A DNA stretch of 5,177 bases, taken from NCBI GenBank assembly GCA_021799325.1, contig JAJZAS010000136.1, forward strand, positions 1 through 5,177, written 5' to 3'. This document shows positions 1 through 5,177 of this stretch, piece by piece (position 1 is the stretch's first letter; each line of letters begins with the position of its first letter). The stretch is from Bacillota bacterium. GTDB lineage: Bacteria; Bacillota; Bacilli; Alicyclobacillales; SLC66. The position numbers and the translations under genes were made by a program. The notes under the pieces were generated by a model. It worked only from the letters and a program-made list of their open reading frames with translations. It did no database searches and was not told the DNA's origin.

Positions 1-420
1 GTCGATGTGACGGGGAGTGGAATCTTCCGTAAAAACCTCACTCTCGCTCGGACCGTAAAACCCTACCGCGGATGCGTTGACCAGTACTTTTGGAGGGACT
101 GCCGATGATTTCATCCATTCGACCAACATGTTGGTGGTAGCCAGGCGACTCTGCAAAATGGCGTTTTTTGTGTCTTTTGTCCATCTGCCACTAAATATTG
201 ATTGTCCCGCCAAATTGATCACCCCATCAAAAGGCGCGTCTAAAGCTGCTTTTTCCCATTCGCTTTTATCAAGTGGCAACCTCAACACCCGATTGTCCTG
301 CAAGGAAGACCGAAAGGGTGATCGTGTTCCAATCGCTATCTTATCCCCTCTGCCTGTTAGGTGAGCAATTAGCGCCTTTCCTACCAGTCCTGTTCCGCCG
401 ATAATCAGATACCTGGACAC
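1..420 (-). CDS. TIGR01777-family NAD(P)-dependent epimerase/SDR protein, partial (C-terminus off the window)
   Basis: The first 140 codons of a gene whose 3' end lies beyond the left edge; the family is usually about 300 residues, so roughly half is visible. It starts with GTG at 418-420, preceded at 6 nt by a very strong AGGAGGAG site (plus-strand 427-434). No alternative upstream start in this frame is better placed. Visible motifs are the Rossmann dinucleotide-binding glycines GGTGLVG (residues 8-14), NLAGQSIFSGRW (69-80), an SR pair (91-92) with downstream TT, and KVLVNASAVGFYG (111-123) followed by EVFTEDS, all hallmarks of TIGR01777 (YfcH/YfhF-like) proteins. The family is an atypical extended SDR group of unknown substrate, sometimes linked to cell division inhibitor SulA by old misannotation. 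It is the third gene of the minus-strand operon: only 12 nt separate it from the pxpA stop, and its ribosome site overlaps that stop codon. Family assignment is secure; the reaction is unknown. Confidence 0.88.
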   Translation of the reverse strand, partial: MSRYLIIGGTGLVGKALIAHLTGRGDKIAIGTRSPFRSSLQDNRVLRLPLDKSEWEKAALDAPFDGVINLAGQSIFSGRWTKDTKNAILQSRLATTNMLVEWMKSSAVPPKVLVNASAVGFYGPSESEVFTEDSTPRHID

Positions 421-426
421 GATGGA

Positions 427-434
427 CTCCTCCT
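427..434 (-). promoter_or_regulatory. Ribosome binding site of the TIGR01777 gene, overlapping the pxpA stop
   Basis: Read on the minus strand this is AGGAGGAG, six bases before a GTG start. Its first bases are shared with the TAG stop of pxpA (433-435), which suggests translational coupling. It also supports the GTG rather than an ATG start for the downstream gene. Confidence 0.75.
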
Positions 435-1170
435 ACTTCATGATTCCTGATTTTTCGAATGCTTCTCGTAGATGTTTCGCAAGCGTTGCGGCACCTGGAT
501 GGTCACCATGAATGCAAATCGTATCGAAGTGAAGCGAAATCACCTCTCCGGTCCGCGTTGTGACCTGCCCCTTAGAGATCGCGAAAAGCACCCGCTCTAC
601 CACCGCATCGACATCATCCATAACGCTTCCTTCAATATTTCTCGGAGTCAATGACCCGTCCCATTCATATGAGCGATCTGCAAAAAACTCTTGCCACACC
701 GTCAACCCCTCAGTTTTTGCCACACTGGCGAGACGACTTCCAGACGGCGCATAAAGAACCAGGCGAGGGTCATAAGCGGCAATTGCGTCCGTCACGCATT
801 TAGCCATGTCCTCATTCACTGCCGCAACGTTATATAGCGCGCCGTGCAATTTCACGTGATGCAATGTGGTGCCATGACGAACCGCAAAAGCTGATAACGC
901 CCCCATTTGATAAATCATCTGATTGGCAATTTCCTGGCAACTATAGGGAATGTGACGTCTACCAAAGCCCTCTCGATCCGGATAGCCTGGGTGAGCGCCA
1001 ATAAAAACGCCATACTCCTTCGCCATCTTGACCGTGCGATCCATGACCTGAGGATCTCCAGCGTGAAATCCGCAGGCGATGTTGGCCGATGTAATGACAC
1101 CTAGCAACGATTCGTCTTCACCAAATGCATAGACACCAAAGCCTTCCCCAAGATCCGCATTCAGGTCCAT
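433..1170 (-). CDS. pxpA: 5-oxoprolinase subunit PxpA (LamB/YcsF family)
   Basis: A complete 245-residue protein, normal for the family (about 245-255). PxpA works in the cytoplasm with PxpB and PxpC in ATP-dependent opening of 5-oxoproline (pyroglutamate) to glutamate. Conserved blocks are visible in order: DLNADLGEGFG (residues 2-12), TSANIACGFHAGDP (27-40), IGAHPGYPD (57-65) with GFGRR after it, HHVKLHGALYN (104-114), FADRSY (163-168), DGSLTPR (171-177) and TICIHGD (217-223). The LHGALYN block commonly reads PHGALYN in this family, a mild change. The ATG at 1168-1170 directly follows the TAG stop of the upstream transporter gene, and its ribosome site (GGGGAGAG on the minus strand) lies inside that gene, so the two are probably translationally coupled. 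The pxpB and pxpC genes that usually accompany it (kipI and kipA in Bacillus subtilis) are absent from the window; the divergent gene upstream and the epimerase downstream rule out immediate adjacency. Family is certain; in vivo oxoprolinase activity depends on partners elsewhere. Confidence 0.95.
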   Translation of the reverse strand: MDLNADLGEGFGVYAFGEDESLLGVITSANIACGFHAGDPQVMDRTVKMAKEYGVFIGAHPGYPDREGFGRRHIPYSCQEIANQMIYQMGALSAFAVRHGTTLHHVKLHGALYNVAAVNEDMAKCVTDAIAAYDPRLVLYAPSGSRLASVAKTEGLTVWQEFFADRSYEWDGSLTPRNIEGSVMDDVDAVVERVLFAISKGQVTTRTGEVISLHFDTICIHGDHPGAATLAKHLREAFEKSGIMK

Positions 1171-2541
1171 CTACACACTCTCCCCAATCGATGATGGTTT
1201 ATCTTTTTTCCCAAGCAGATAGCTGTATCCAAGTGTGACAACAGGGGAGAGGTAAGCAAAAAAAGCGAATGGCAGGTATGTGGTCGTACGAACGGAAACA
1301 GCAGTCGACAGCATCGCCCCCATCAAATTCCAAGGAATGATGGCGGCTACCACTACGCCGGAATCGGACAACAACCTTACCAACTTGCCACGCGGCAGAC
1401 GCAACCGATCAAACACGCCATTCATCGCTTGCGCTGGCATAATAACGGACATCGATTGTGAAGCAAACAATCCTGCAGCAAACAGGCTGAAGATGACTGT
1501 AACTACTGATGAAGTCCACTCGTTCACACAAAATTTTCCTATATCATGTAAGATAGCCTGAATTGCTCCCATTCTTTCCATCACACCACTAAGCGCTGCA
1601 GCAAATACAACAAGTAACAGTTCGTCAAAGGTGGGCCATATTCCCCCTGCATAAAATGTTGAATTTTTGTAGATCCTTAAGCCTGTACCAAACCATGCTG
1701 CGTGAAGAATCGAGAGCAGAGAGACATGGGCAAGCAGCACCGCCATCAACACTGCCGCAACAATAGATATGATAAAATTCAAATATAAGGGCATCCGCAA
1801 AATAGCGAACAAGAATAGCCCAAAAGGAAGAAGAAGCCACCACCATGCCGCACTCGCCAGATGGATACTCGTTGGCAGCGGCCAACCATGACTTTTCTGT
1901 TGATGCATCGATAAAAACACTTCTAGAAGTAATGTAATACTTGCGGAAATGATCAGTGTCGGCGTTATATACCGGTAATTCTCACTTGATTTGGTTCCCG
2001 TCATTCCCGCCATCAGGTAGACCGTGCTCGAGATGGGTGAACTGCGGTCTCCGATGAGCGCCCCTGAAACAGCCGCCCCCGCCACGACTCCAAGCGGACT
2101 GCCAAACACCTGCGCCACCCCAATAAACATTGGTCCCACTGCACTAAGTGTCCCCACTGATGACCCAAGCAACATGGAAAGCAGTGCAGTAAATAGGAAG
2201 CTGATCCATGGTAGATCCCAGGGCTGAATTAGTGAAATGCCCAGATGAACCATAGCGGTCACCACACCAATTCTCGTCCAAACCGCAATTAAAAAAGAGA
2301 TAATAAGTAAGATGGCGACCACAGCCGCCACCCTTGCAACACCTTTATAAATGCTGGCGAACAGTTCGCGGAGCGGGCTACGAAAAAAAGCATACAACAC
2401 TACAGTACCAACGAGCGCAAAAAGTAAAGCGGACCACATGGGCAACCCAGGGACCCATGTGAAAATGAGAAAACCCATCGCTACCAAAACAAGCGGTGCA
2501 TAAGACAAGTATCTGTTGTTTGCCATCGTTGAGCCTGCCAT
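1171..2541 (-). CDS. NhaC-family Na+/H+ antiporter-like membrane transporter
   Basis: A 456-residue polytopic membrane protein with about 10-12 hydrophobic segments, of usual length for NhaC (450-480). Family signatures include LLGSSVGTLSAVGP (residues 124-137), matching the NhaC G-T-S-x-G-T region, and SGALIGDRSSPISST (159-173), matching the GD-x-x-SP-x-S/D-T motif. Near the C-terminus are SQSMSVIMPAQ (361-371) and DSGVVVAAIIPWN (393-405), the latter containing the conserved IPWN. NhaC relatives exchange Na+ and H+, but the wider family includes carriers such as MleN (malate/lactate) and amino acid exchangers, so the real substrate is open. It is first in a minus-strand operon with pxpA, suggesting uptake of 5-oxoproline or a related acid coupled to Na+ or H+; this is inference. 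The first ATG (2539-2541) has a modest AGAG site 8 nt upstream. A second in-frame ATG at 2524-2526 would remove five residues and has no better site. The gene symbol is left blank because orthology to characterised NhaC is not shown. Confidence 0.87.
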   Translation of the reverse strand: MAGSTMANNRYLSYAPLVLVAMGFLIFTWVPGLPMWSALLFALVGTVVLYAFFRSPLRELFASIYKGVARVAAVVAILLIISFLIAVWTRIGVVTAMVHLGISLIQPWDLPWISFLFTALLSMLLGSSVGTLSAVGPMFIGVAQVFGSPLGVVAGAAVSGALIGDRSSPISSTVYLMAGMTGTKSSENYRYITPTLIISASITLLLEVFLSMHQQKSHGWPLPTSIHLASAAWWWLLLPFGLFLFAILRMPLYLNFIISIVAAVLMAVLLAHVSLLSILHAAWFGTGLRIYKNSTFYAGGIWPTFDELLLVVFAAALSGVMERMGAIQAILHDIGKFCVNEWTSSVVTVIFSLFAAGLFASQSMSVIMPAQAMNGVFDRLRLPRGKLVRLLSDSGVVVAAIIPWNLMGAMLSTAVSVRTTTYLPFAFFAYLSPVVTLGYSYLLGKKDKPSSIGESV

Positions 2542-2566
2542 TCACGTATCTCTTTTCATCTATGTC

Positions 2567-2582
2567 TGTGACCTGAGTCATA
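2567..2582. promoter_or_regulatory. Crp/Fnr-family operator, TGTGA-N6-TCATA
   Basis: The 16-mer matches 9 of 10 bases of the TGTGA-N6-TCACA consensus shared by Crp and Bacillus Fnr. As an inverted repeat its arms pair at 5 of 6 positions around a 4-bp centre. It lies in the only divergent intergenic region of the window. It sits 21 bp before a good extended -10 on the plus strand, which gives the class II activator position of -41.5. A Crp/Fnr gene with a Crp-like recognition helix lies about 1.9 kb away and is the obvious candidate to bind it. Binding itself is inferred. Confidence 0.62.
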
Positions 2583-2605
2583 GGAACTCAAATTACGGTA
2601 TGCAA
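2570..2605 (-). promoter_or_regulatory. Candidate promoter of the transporter-pxpA-epimerase operon
   Basis: Read on the minus strand: a -35-like TTGCAT (plus 2600-2605), a spacer of exactly 17 bp, then a -10-like TATGAC (plus 2577-2582), putting transcription start near 2570 and leaving about 29 nt of leader before the ATG. The hexamers match the sigma-A consensus only 3/6 and 4/6, so the call is weak by sequence alone. The -10 lies on the right half of the Crp/Fnr-like palindrome, which would make that site repressive for this operon. Confidence 0.35.
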
Positions 2606-2609
2606 TAAT
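2601..2609 (+). promoter_or_regulatory. Extended -10 promoter for the 12-TM membrane protein gene
   Basis: TGC followed by AATAAT is an extended -10 (TGn) with a 5/6 match to TATAAT. The region 17 bp upstream (2581-2586, TAGGAA) is a poor -35, as expected for an activator-dependent promoter. Predicted transcription start is about 2616, which leaves a short leader of about 19 nt before ATG 2635 or about 55 nt before ATG 2671. Confidence 0.5.
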
Positions 2610-2634
2610 TGATGTAACCCAAGTAGTGTAAGGG

Positions 2635-3951
2635 ATGCTAACGAAAAAAGTAAACTGGTCGGTGATTCAAATGAACTTACAAGCTGAATCTGCAAAAAAA
2701 CACATGTCGCCTACTGTGTGGTATCTACTAATAGCGCTGGCTACAGGTGCCATCGCATGGTGTGCCATGTTCATCATTGTACCATTGCTGGAAAAAGGGG
2801 TTTTCTGGTCAAATGAAATATTCGCTTGGATTCATTTGGCGATACTGGGGTCATTATTGACAGGCGCATTCGGGGTAATGTTCCAACTCATTCCTATCGC
2901 ATTTCAAGCTCCCCCATTGCCAAAAAAAGTCGCCATTTGGCATCTGCCACTACATCTTATCGCCATCTCCATCATGATTTACGGTTTCCTTCGCATGCAA
3001 TTTAATCTGGTGGGGGTGGGAGGGAGTCTGCTATTTGTTACCACTTTTTCGTACCTGCTGCAAGTGTATCGAAGTTATAAAAACGCGAATAACAAGACCA
3101 TTGTCCACCGCAGATTGTGGCTCCCCATACTCGGGCTCGCACTAGTGATGGGGATTGGCATCTGGCAGGCATTCACCCTGCCTGGAACCGGATTGCCACT
3201 GCTATTTTCTCACATCATGATCGGTGTCCTCTGGTTCTGGGGGGGACTTGTTCTCGTCATCAGTTACAAATTCATCCCCATGTTCGTACTTAGCCACGGC
3301 TATTATGCCAACCTCAACCTCACGTCAGTCCTATACTTCAGCGGGATTTTTCTCATTGCCATCAGTTCATACTGGCCGTTCCCGGGAGCACCACTGCCCT
3401 CGCTCTTTGGAACCGTATTTGCGCTTGGTGGCGTCATTCTGTTTTTGCAGGATGTCCGAAGAATTATCATCGCAAGAAAGCGCAAACGCATCGTTTTTCC
3501 GCTAAAAATCAGCATCACCTCCACCATGATCCTAGCCGTTTCGATCGCGCTGTTACTGCTTTCCACACTCGTTCATTCACTTCATTTAGGCATGATTGCA
3601 GGATACTTGTTCTATTTTGCTGGAATGGTCCCACTTCTAATGGGATATTCGCAAAAAATCGTGCCCTTTCTCTATTACGAGTATCGTTTCAGCCACGCTC
3701 CGGACAGAAAAAACGCGCCACTGATCGACGAGATGGTCCCTCATCTTCCGGCGCGCCTCGCTATGATCCTCTACGCGATCAGCGTAGCACTTGGTTTTCT
3801 ACTTTTTATTCTCTACCAGTTCATACCTAGCGTATTGCTGCCGTCCATTTTTATTCTGCTCAGCATATTGGGTACCGTCGCCTTTACCATCCTTCTGATC
3901 AGCCTAATCACAGTCCTACTAATCGGAGGAAAAAGACCGCTAGAAGAATAA
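2635..3951 (+). CDS. 12-TM heme-copper oxidase subunit I/NnrS-like membrane protein
   Basis: Encodes 438 residues with about twelve hydrophobic segments (roughly 28-50, 61-88, 101-119, 124-146, 160-180, 188-218, 228-248, 254-276, 288-311, 314-338, 372-398, 402-430). A positively charged loop RKRKR lies at 281-285. Helices 2, 6 and 10 each begin with His and end in a Pro-containing turn: H67...QLIP (84-87), H193...KFIP (212-215) and H317...KIVP (341-344). This fits the pseudo-threefold fold of heme-copper oxidase subunit I and relatives such as NnrS, where helices 2, 6 and 10 hold metal or heme ligands. Other histidines are H103, H107, H221, H314 and H354. The His-His copper pair expected in helix 7 of true oxidases is missing, so O2 reduction is unlikely; heme binding, NO-related function or a sensor role are guesses. 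ATG 2635 has AAGGG directly abutting it, a poor spacing. ATG 2671 (residue 13), with GGTGA 5 nt upstream, may be the true start. The fold is inferred from motifs, not alignment; the existence of the gene is secure. Confidence 0.75.
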   Translation: MLTKKVNWSVIQMNLQAESAKKHMSPTVWYLLIALATGAIAWCAMFIIVPLLEKGVFWSNEIFAWIHLAILGSLLTGAFGVMFQLIPIAFQAPPLPKKVAIWHLPLHLIAISIMIYGFLRMQFNLVGVGGSLLFVTTFSYLLQVYRSYKNANNKTIVHRRLWLPILGLALVMGIGIWQAFTLPGTGLPLLFSHIMIGVLWFWGGLVLVISYKFIPMFVLSHGYYANLNLTSVLYFSGIFLIAISSYWPFPGAPLPSLFGTVFALGGVILFLQDVRRIIIARKRKRIVFPLKISITSTMILAVSIALLLLSTLVHSLHLGMIAGYLFYFAGMVPLLMGYSQKIVPFLYYEYRFSHAPDRKNAPLIDEMVPHLPARLAMILYAISVALGFLLFILYQFIPSVLLPSIFILLSILGTVAFTILLISLITVLLIGGKRPLEE

Positions 3952-4045
3952 AAAATAAGTATCAGCAATGTCACAGGATTGAAATACACGGGATGTATCA
4001 TCGATTTAAGAAGTGGAACGCATCTTTGGTCATGAAGAGGTGCTG
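3952..4045 (+). promoter_or_regulatory. 94-bp gap with a weak Crp/Fnr-like site and possible -10 before the DUF488 gene
   Basis: No terminator hairpin follows the membrane protein gene, so read-through into the DUF488 gene is likely. The gap also holds TATCA-N6-TCACA at 3960-3975 (8 of 10 consensus bases) and TATCAT at 3996-4001 (5/6 match to a -10), separated by 20 bp, almost the same geometry as in the divergent region. An inverted repeat ATACA-N5-TGTAT at 3984-3998 overlaps the latter. A second, co-regulated promoter is possible but weakly supported. Confidence 0.3.
4035..4042 (+). promoter_or_regulatory. Ribosome binding site deciding the DUF488 start
   Basis: AAGAGGTG ends three bases before the ATG at 4046, with the GAGG core five bases away. 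The alternative GTG at 4013 has only a weak purine run (AAGAA) upstream, so the shorter protein is favoured. Confidence 0.6.
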
Positions 4046-4474
4046 ATGATCTTGAGCACTGCCAATCTTATTTGCATCAAAAGAATTTACGATGTTCCGC
4101 AACCCTCTGATGGAACAAGAGTGTTGATTGACCGCCTATGGCCAAGAGGACTACCTCGCAAAAAAGCGCAAATCGACGAATGGATGAAGGACATTGCGCC
4201 TAGCGCAGAACTAAGGCAGTGGTTTTCGCACATCCCGGAACGCTATCCTGTATTTAGCGCACTTTACGAGAGAGAACTCTTGGAGGATCCGCTGCACGCG
4301 GAACTGCTGATGAAGCTCAAAAAATATCAGGAACAAAATACGCTAACACTACTTTTTGGTGCGAAAAACGAACAGCAAAACCACGCGCAGGTGCTTTTGC
4401 GGGTATTAACGAGAGTGTGTGAAGTAGGACCTCACGTTTACGAGCAAACTATTCAAACAGTCCGGAGCAATTGA
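4046..4474 (+). CDS. DUF488/YeaO-family protein
   Basis: Encodes 142 residues from the ATG at 4046. The core resembles Escherichia coli YeaO (about 115 residues): IKRIYD (11-16), SDGTRVLIDRLWPRG (21-35), DEWMKDIAPS (44-53), LRQWF (56-60) and TLLFGAKNEQQNHA (101-114). About 25 extra residues follow the core. The biochemical role of DUF488 is unknown; some entries carry a uroporphyrin-III methyltransferase label that the sequence does not support. An in-frame GTG at 4013 would add 11 residues. The ATG at 4046 is preferred because AAGAGGTG (4035-4042) lies just upstream at proper spacing and the family motif starts soon after. The protein is soluble with no signal peptide. It follows the oxidase-like gene on the same strand with no terminator between them, and its 3' end overlaps the convergent Crp/Fnr gene by 22 bp. 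Family assignment is confident; function is not. Confidence 0.9.
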   Translation: MILSTANLICIKRIYDVPQPSDGTRVLIDRLWPRGLPRKKAQIDEWMKDIAPSAELRQWFSHIPERYPVFSALYERELLEDPLHAELLMKLKKYQEQNTLTLLFGAKNEQQNHAQVLLRVLTRVCEVGPHVYEQTIQTVRSN

Positions 4475-5115
4475 TTGCTGATCCAGATGCCATTCGACTC
4501 CATTTTGATGGTGCCTTGTTTTTTCATATCATTTAAGATTCGGTTGACTGTCTCTCTGGTGGTTCCAATCATATTGGCCAGCTCCCGGTTTGTCACGCGG
4601 AGGGAGAGAAATCTTCCGTCCTCTTTTTGTTCTCCATACCAATCACTCAAATGAACGAGCGTTTGCAATATTCGGTCACTCGCGTTTTGCAAGGTAACAT
4701 CCTGCAGTTTTTGCTGTAATTCAAGAATTTTTTTGCTAAGTACACGCAAAACTGACATCGCGATTTGCGGTTCTTTCATTAAAAGTTGCTCAAATTTATG
4801 CACAGGGATTAACGCCAACTGCACATCGGTCACCGTCTGCGCCGTACCTGGGTAGGGTGATTCGTCAAAAAAACCCACATGGGGAAACATATCGCCCGCT
4901 TTTAAGAACGATACAATTTGCTCCCTTCCCTCTTCATCCACTTTCGAAACCTTCACGGTACCAGAGCGGACAAAGTACACCGCCGTTTTATCCTCGCCCT
5001 CAAAAAAAACAAACTGACCACGTTCCAATTGTTGCATATGCACCAATTTCTCGACTTCCGCCAATTGGCTATCAGTCAGCGGCCGAAAAATAGGAATGCT
5101 TTTCAACCATTCCAT
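4453..5115 (-). CDS. Crp/Fnr-family transcriptional regulator
   Basis: A complete 220-residue regulator. Residues about 1-115 form the cyclic-nucleotide-binding-like beta-roll (FFEGEDKTAVYFVRSGTVKV at 37-56, then EEGREQIVSFLKAGDMF). Residues about 116-142 form the dimerisation helix, and 174-200 a winged helix-turn-helix (VTNRELANMIGTTRETVNRI...). The recognition helix has R187-E188-T-V-x-R192, the pattern by which Crp reads TGTGA. There is no cysteine anywhere, so an Fnr-type iron-sulfur cluster is excluded. The Crp phosphate-binding FGE...RSA motif is replaced by PHVGFFDESPYPGTAQ (78-93), so cAMP is unlikely and the ligand is unknown. The ATG at 5113-5115 follows TGAGGTGAG at 4 nt or less, a strong site. 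The gene converges on the DUF488 gene, and its last codons overlap that gene's end. Likely targets are the TGTGA-type site at 2567-2582 and perhaps its own promoter. Family is certain. Confidence 0.94.
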   Translation of the reverse strand: MEWLKSIPIFRPLTDSQLAEVEKLVHMQQLERGQFVFFEGEDKTAVYFVRSGTVKVSKVDEEGREQIVSFLKAGDMFPHVGFFDESPYPGTAQTVTDVQLALIPVHKFEQLLMKEPQIAMSVLRVLSKKILELQQKLQDVTLQNASDRILQTLVHLSDWYGEQKEDGRFLSLRVTNRELANMIGTTRETVNRILNDMKKQGTIKMESNGIWISNQLLRTV

Positions 5116-5118
5116 GCG

Positions 5119-5127
5119 CTCACCTCA
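5119..5127 (-). promoter_or_regulatory. Ribosome binding site of the Crp/Fnr gene
   Basis: Read on the minus strand this is TGAGGTGAG, a long match to the 16S anti-Shine-Dalgarno sequence, directly before GCG-ATG context. It confirms the start at 5115. Confidence 0.65.
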
Positions 5128-5145
5128 GTTGTCTATATAGTACAC

Positions 5146-5154
5146 ATTATCACA
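5146..5154 (-). promoter_or_regulatory. Candidate extended -10 promoter of the Crp/Fnr gene
   Basis: Minus-strand TGT followed by GATAAT is an extended -10 with a 5/6 hexamer match; predicted start is near 5139, giving a leader of about 23 nt. No good -35 is visible (closest is TGTTCA at 16 bp). The -10 also contains a lone TGTGA half-site and is followed by CTATATAG, an 8-bp palindrome at about 5132-5139. Autoregulation is possible but no full operator is seen. Confidence 0.35.
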
Positions 5155-5177
5155 CCGAGGCAACAAATGAACATTCA

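Noticed and set aside
77..364. 95-codon plus-strand open frame
   Set aside because: It lies antisense to the clearly recognisable TIGR01777 gene and has no family-like motifs or good ribosome site.
1625..1885. 86-codon minus-strand open frame inside the transporter gene
   Set aside because: It is an out-of-frame shadow of the NhaC-like gene; the transporter frame has conserved motifs on both sides.
3224..3566. Open frames on both strands inside the membrane protein gene
   Set aside because: They overlap the frame with twelve continuous membrane helices and have no recognisable content.
3984..3998. ATACA-N5-TGTAT inverted repeat as a terminator of the membrane protein gene
   Set aside because: Five weak base pairs and no following T-run; at most an operator or chance repeat.
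4466..4479. AGCAATTGATTGCT as a rho-independent terminator
   Set aside because: The stem is short and AT-rich with almost no loop, and no T-run follows on either strand; kept only as a palindrome of interest.
5132..5139. CTATATAG palindrome upstream of the Crp/Fnr gene as an operator
   Set aside because: Only 8 bp, TA-rich, with flanking bases that do not pair; it does not match the TGTGA-type consensus.

Overview
This 5.2 kb window looks like chromosomal DNA from a Gram-positive member of the Bacillales (Alicyclobacillus-, Brevibacillus- or Paenibacillus-like). This is inferred from strong AGGAGG/GAGGTGA-type ribosome binding sites, moderate GC, and the mix of protein families. The exact genus cannot be fixed from the sequence. 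No rRNA, tRNA, CRISPR array, insertion sequence or long repeat was seen.

Left half (positions 1 to 2541, minus strand): a tight three-gene operon read right to left. It holds an NhaC-family Na+/H+ antiporter-like transporter, then pxpA (5-oxoprolinase subunit A, LamB/YcsF family), whose ATG directly follows the transporter stop. Last comes a TIGR01777-type NAD(P)-dependent epimerase/SDR protein that runs off the left edge. The operon may import and open a small acid such as 5-oxoproline, but the partner subunits PxpB and PxpC are not in the window.

Right half: a 12-helix membrane protein (2635-3951, plus) shows three repeated 'His ... (I/V)P' helices in the 2/6/10 positions of the heme-copper oxidase subunit I fold, but lacks a His-His copper site. 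It is followed by a DUF488/YeaO-family protein (4046-4474, plus). A Crp/Fnr-family regulator (4453-5115, minus) converges on the DUF488 gene with a 22 bp overlap of the coding ends.

The 93 bp divergent gap (2542-2634) holds a near-consensus Crp/Fnr operator, TGTGA-N6-TCATA. It is centred 41.5 bp before the predicted start of the membrane protein transcript and covers the predicted -10 of the opposite operon. The regulator's recognition helix has the Crp-like R-E-T-V-x-R pattern expected to read TGTGA. My main hypothesis is a small locally controlled module in which the cysteine-free Crp/Fnr protein activates the oxidase/NnrS-like protein, perhaps also the DUF488 protein, and represses the transporter-pxpA operon. 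The signal is unknown; respiratory or nitrogen-oxide stress is a guess.
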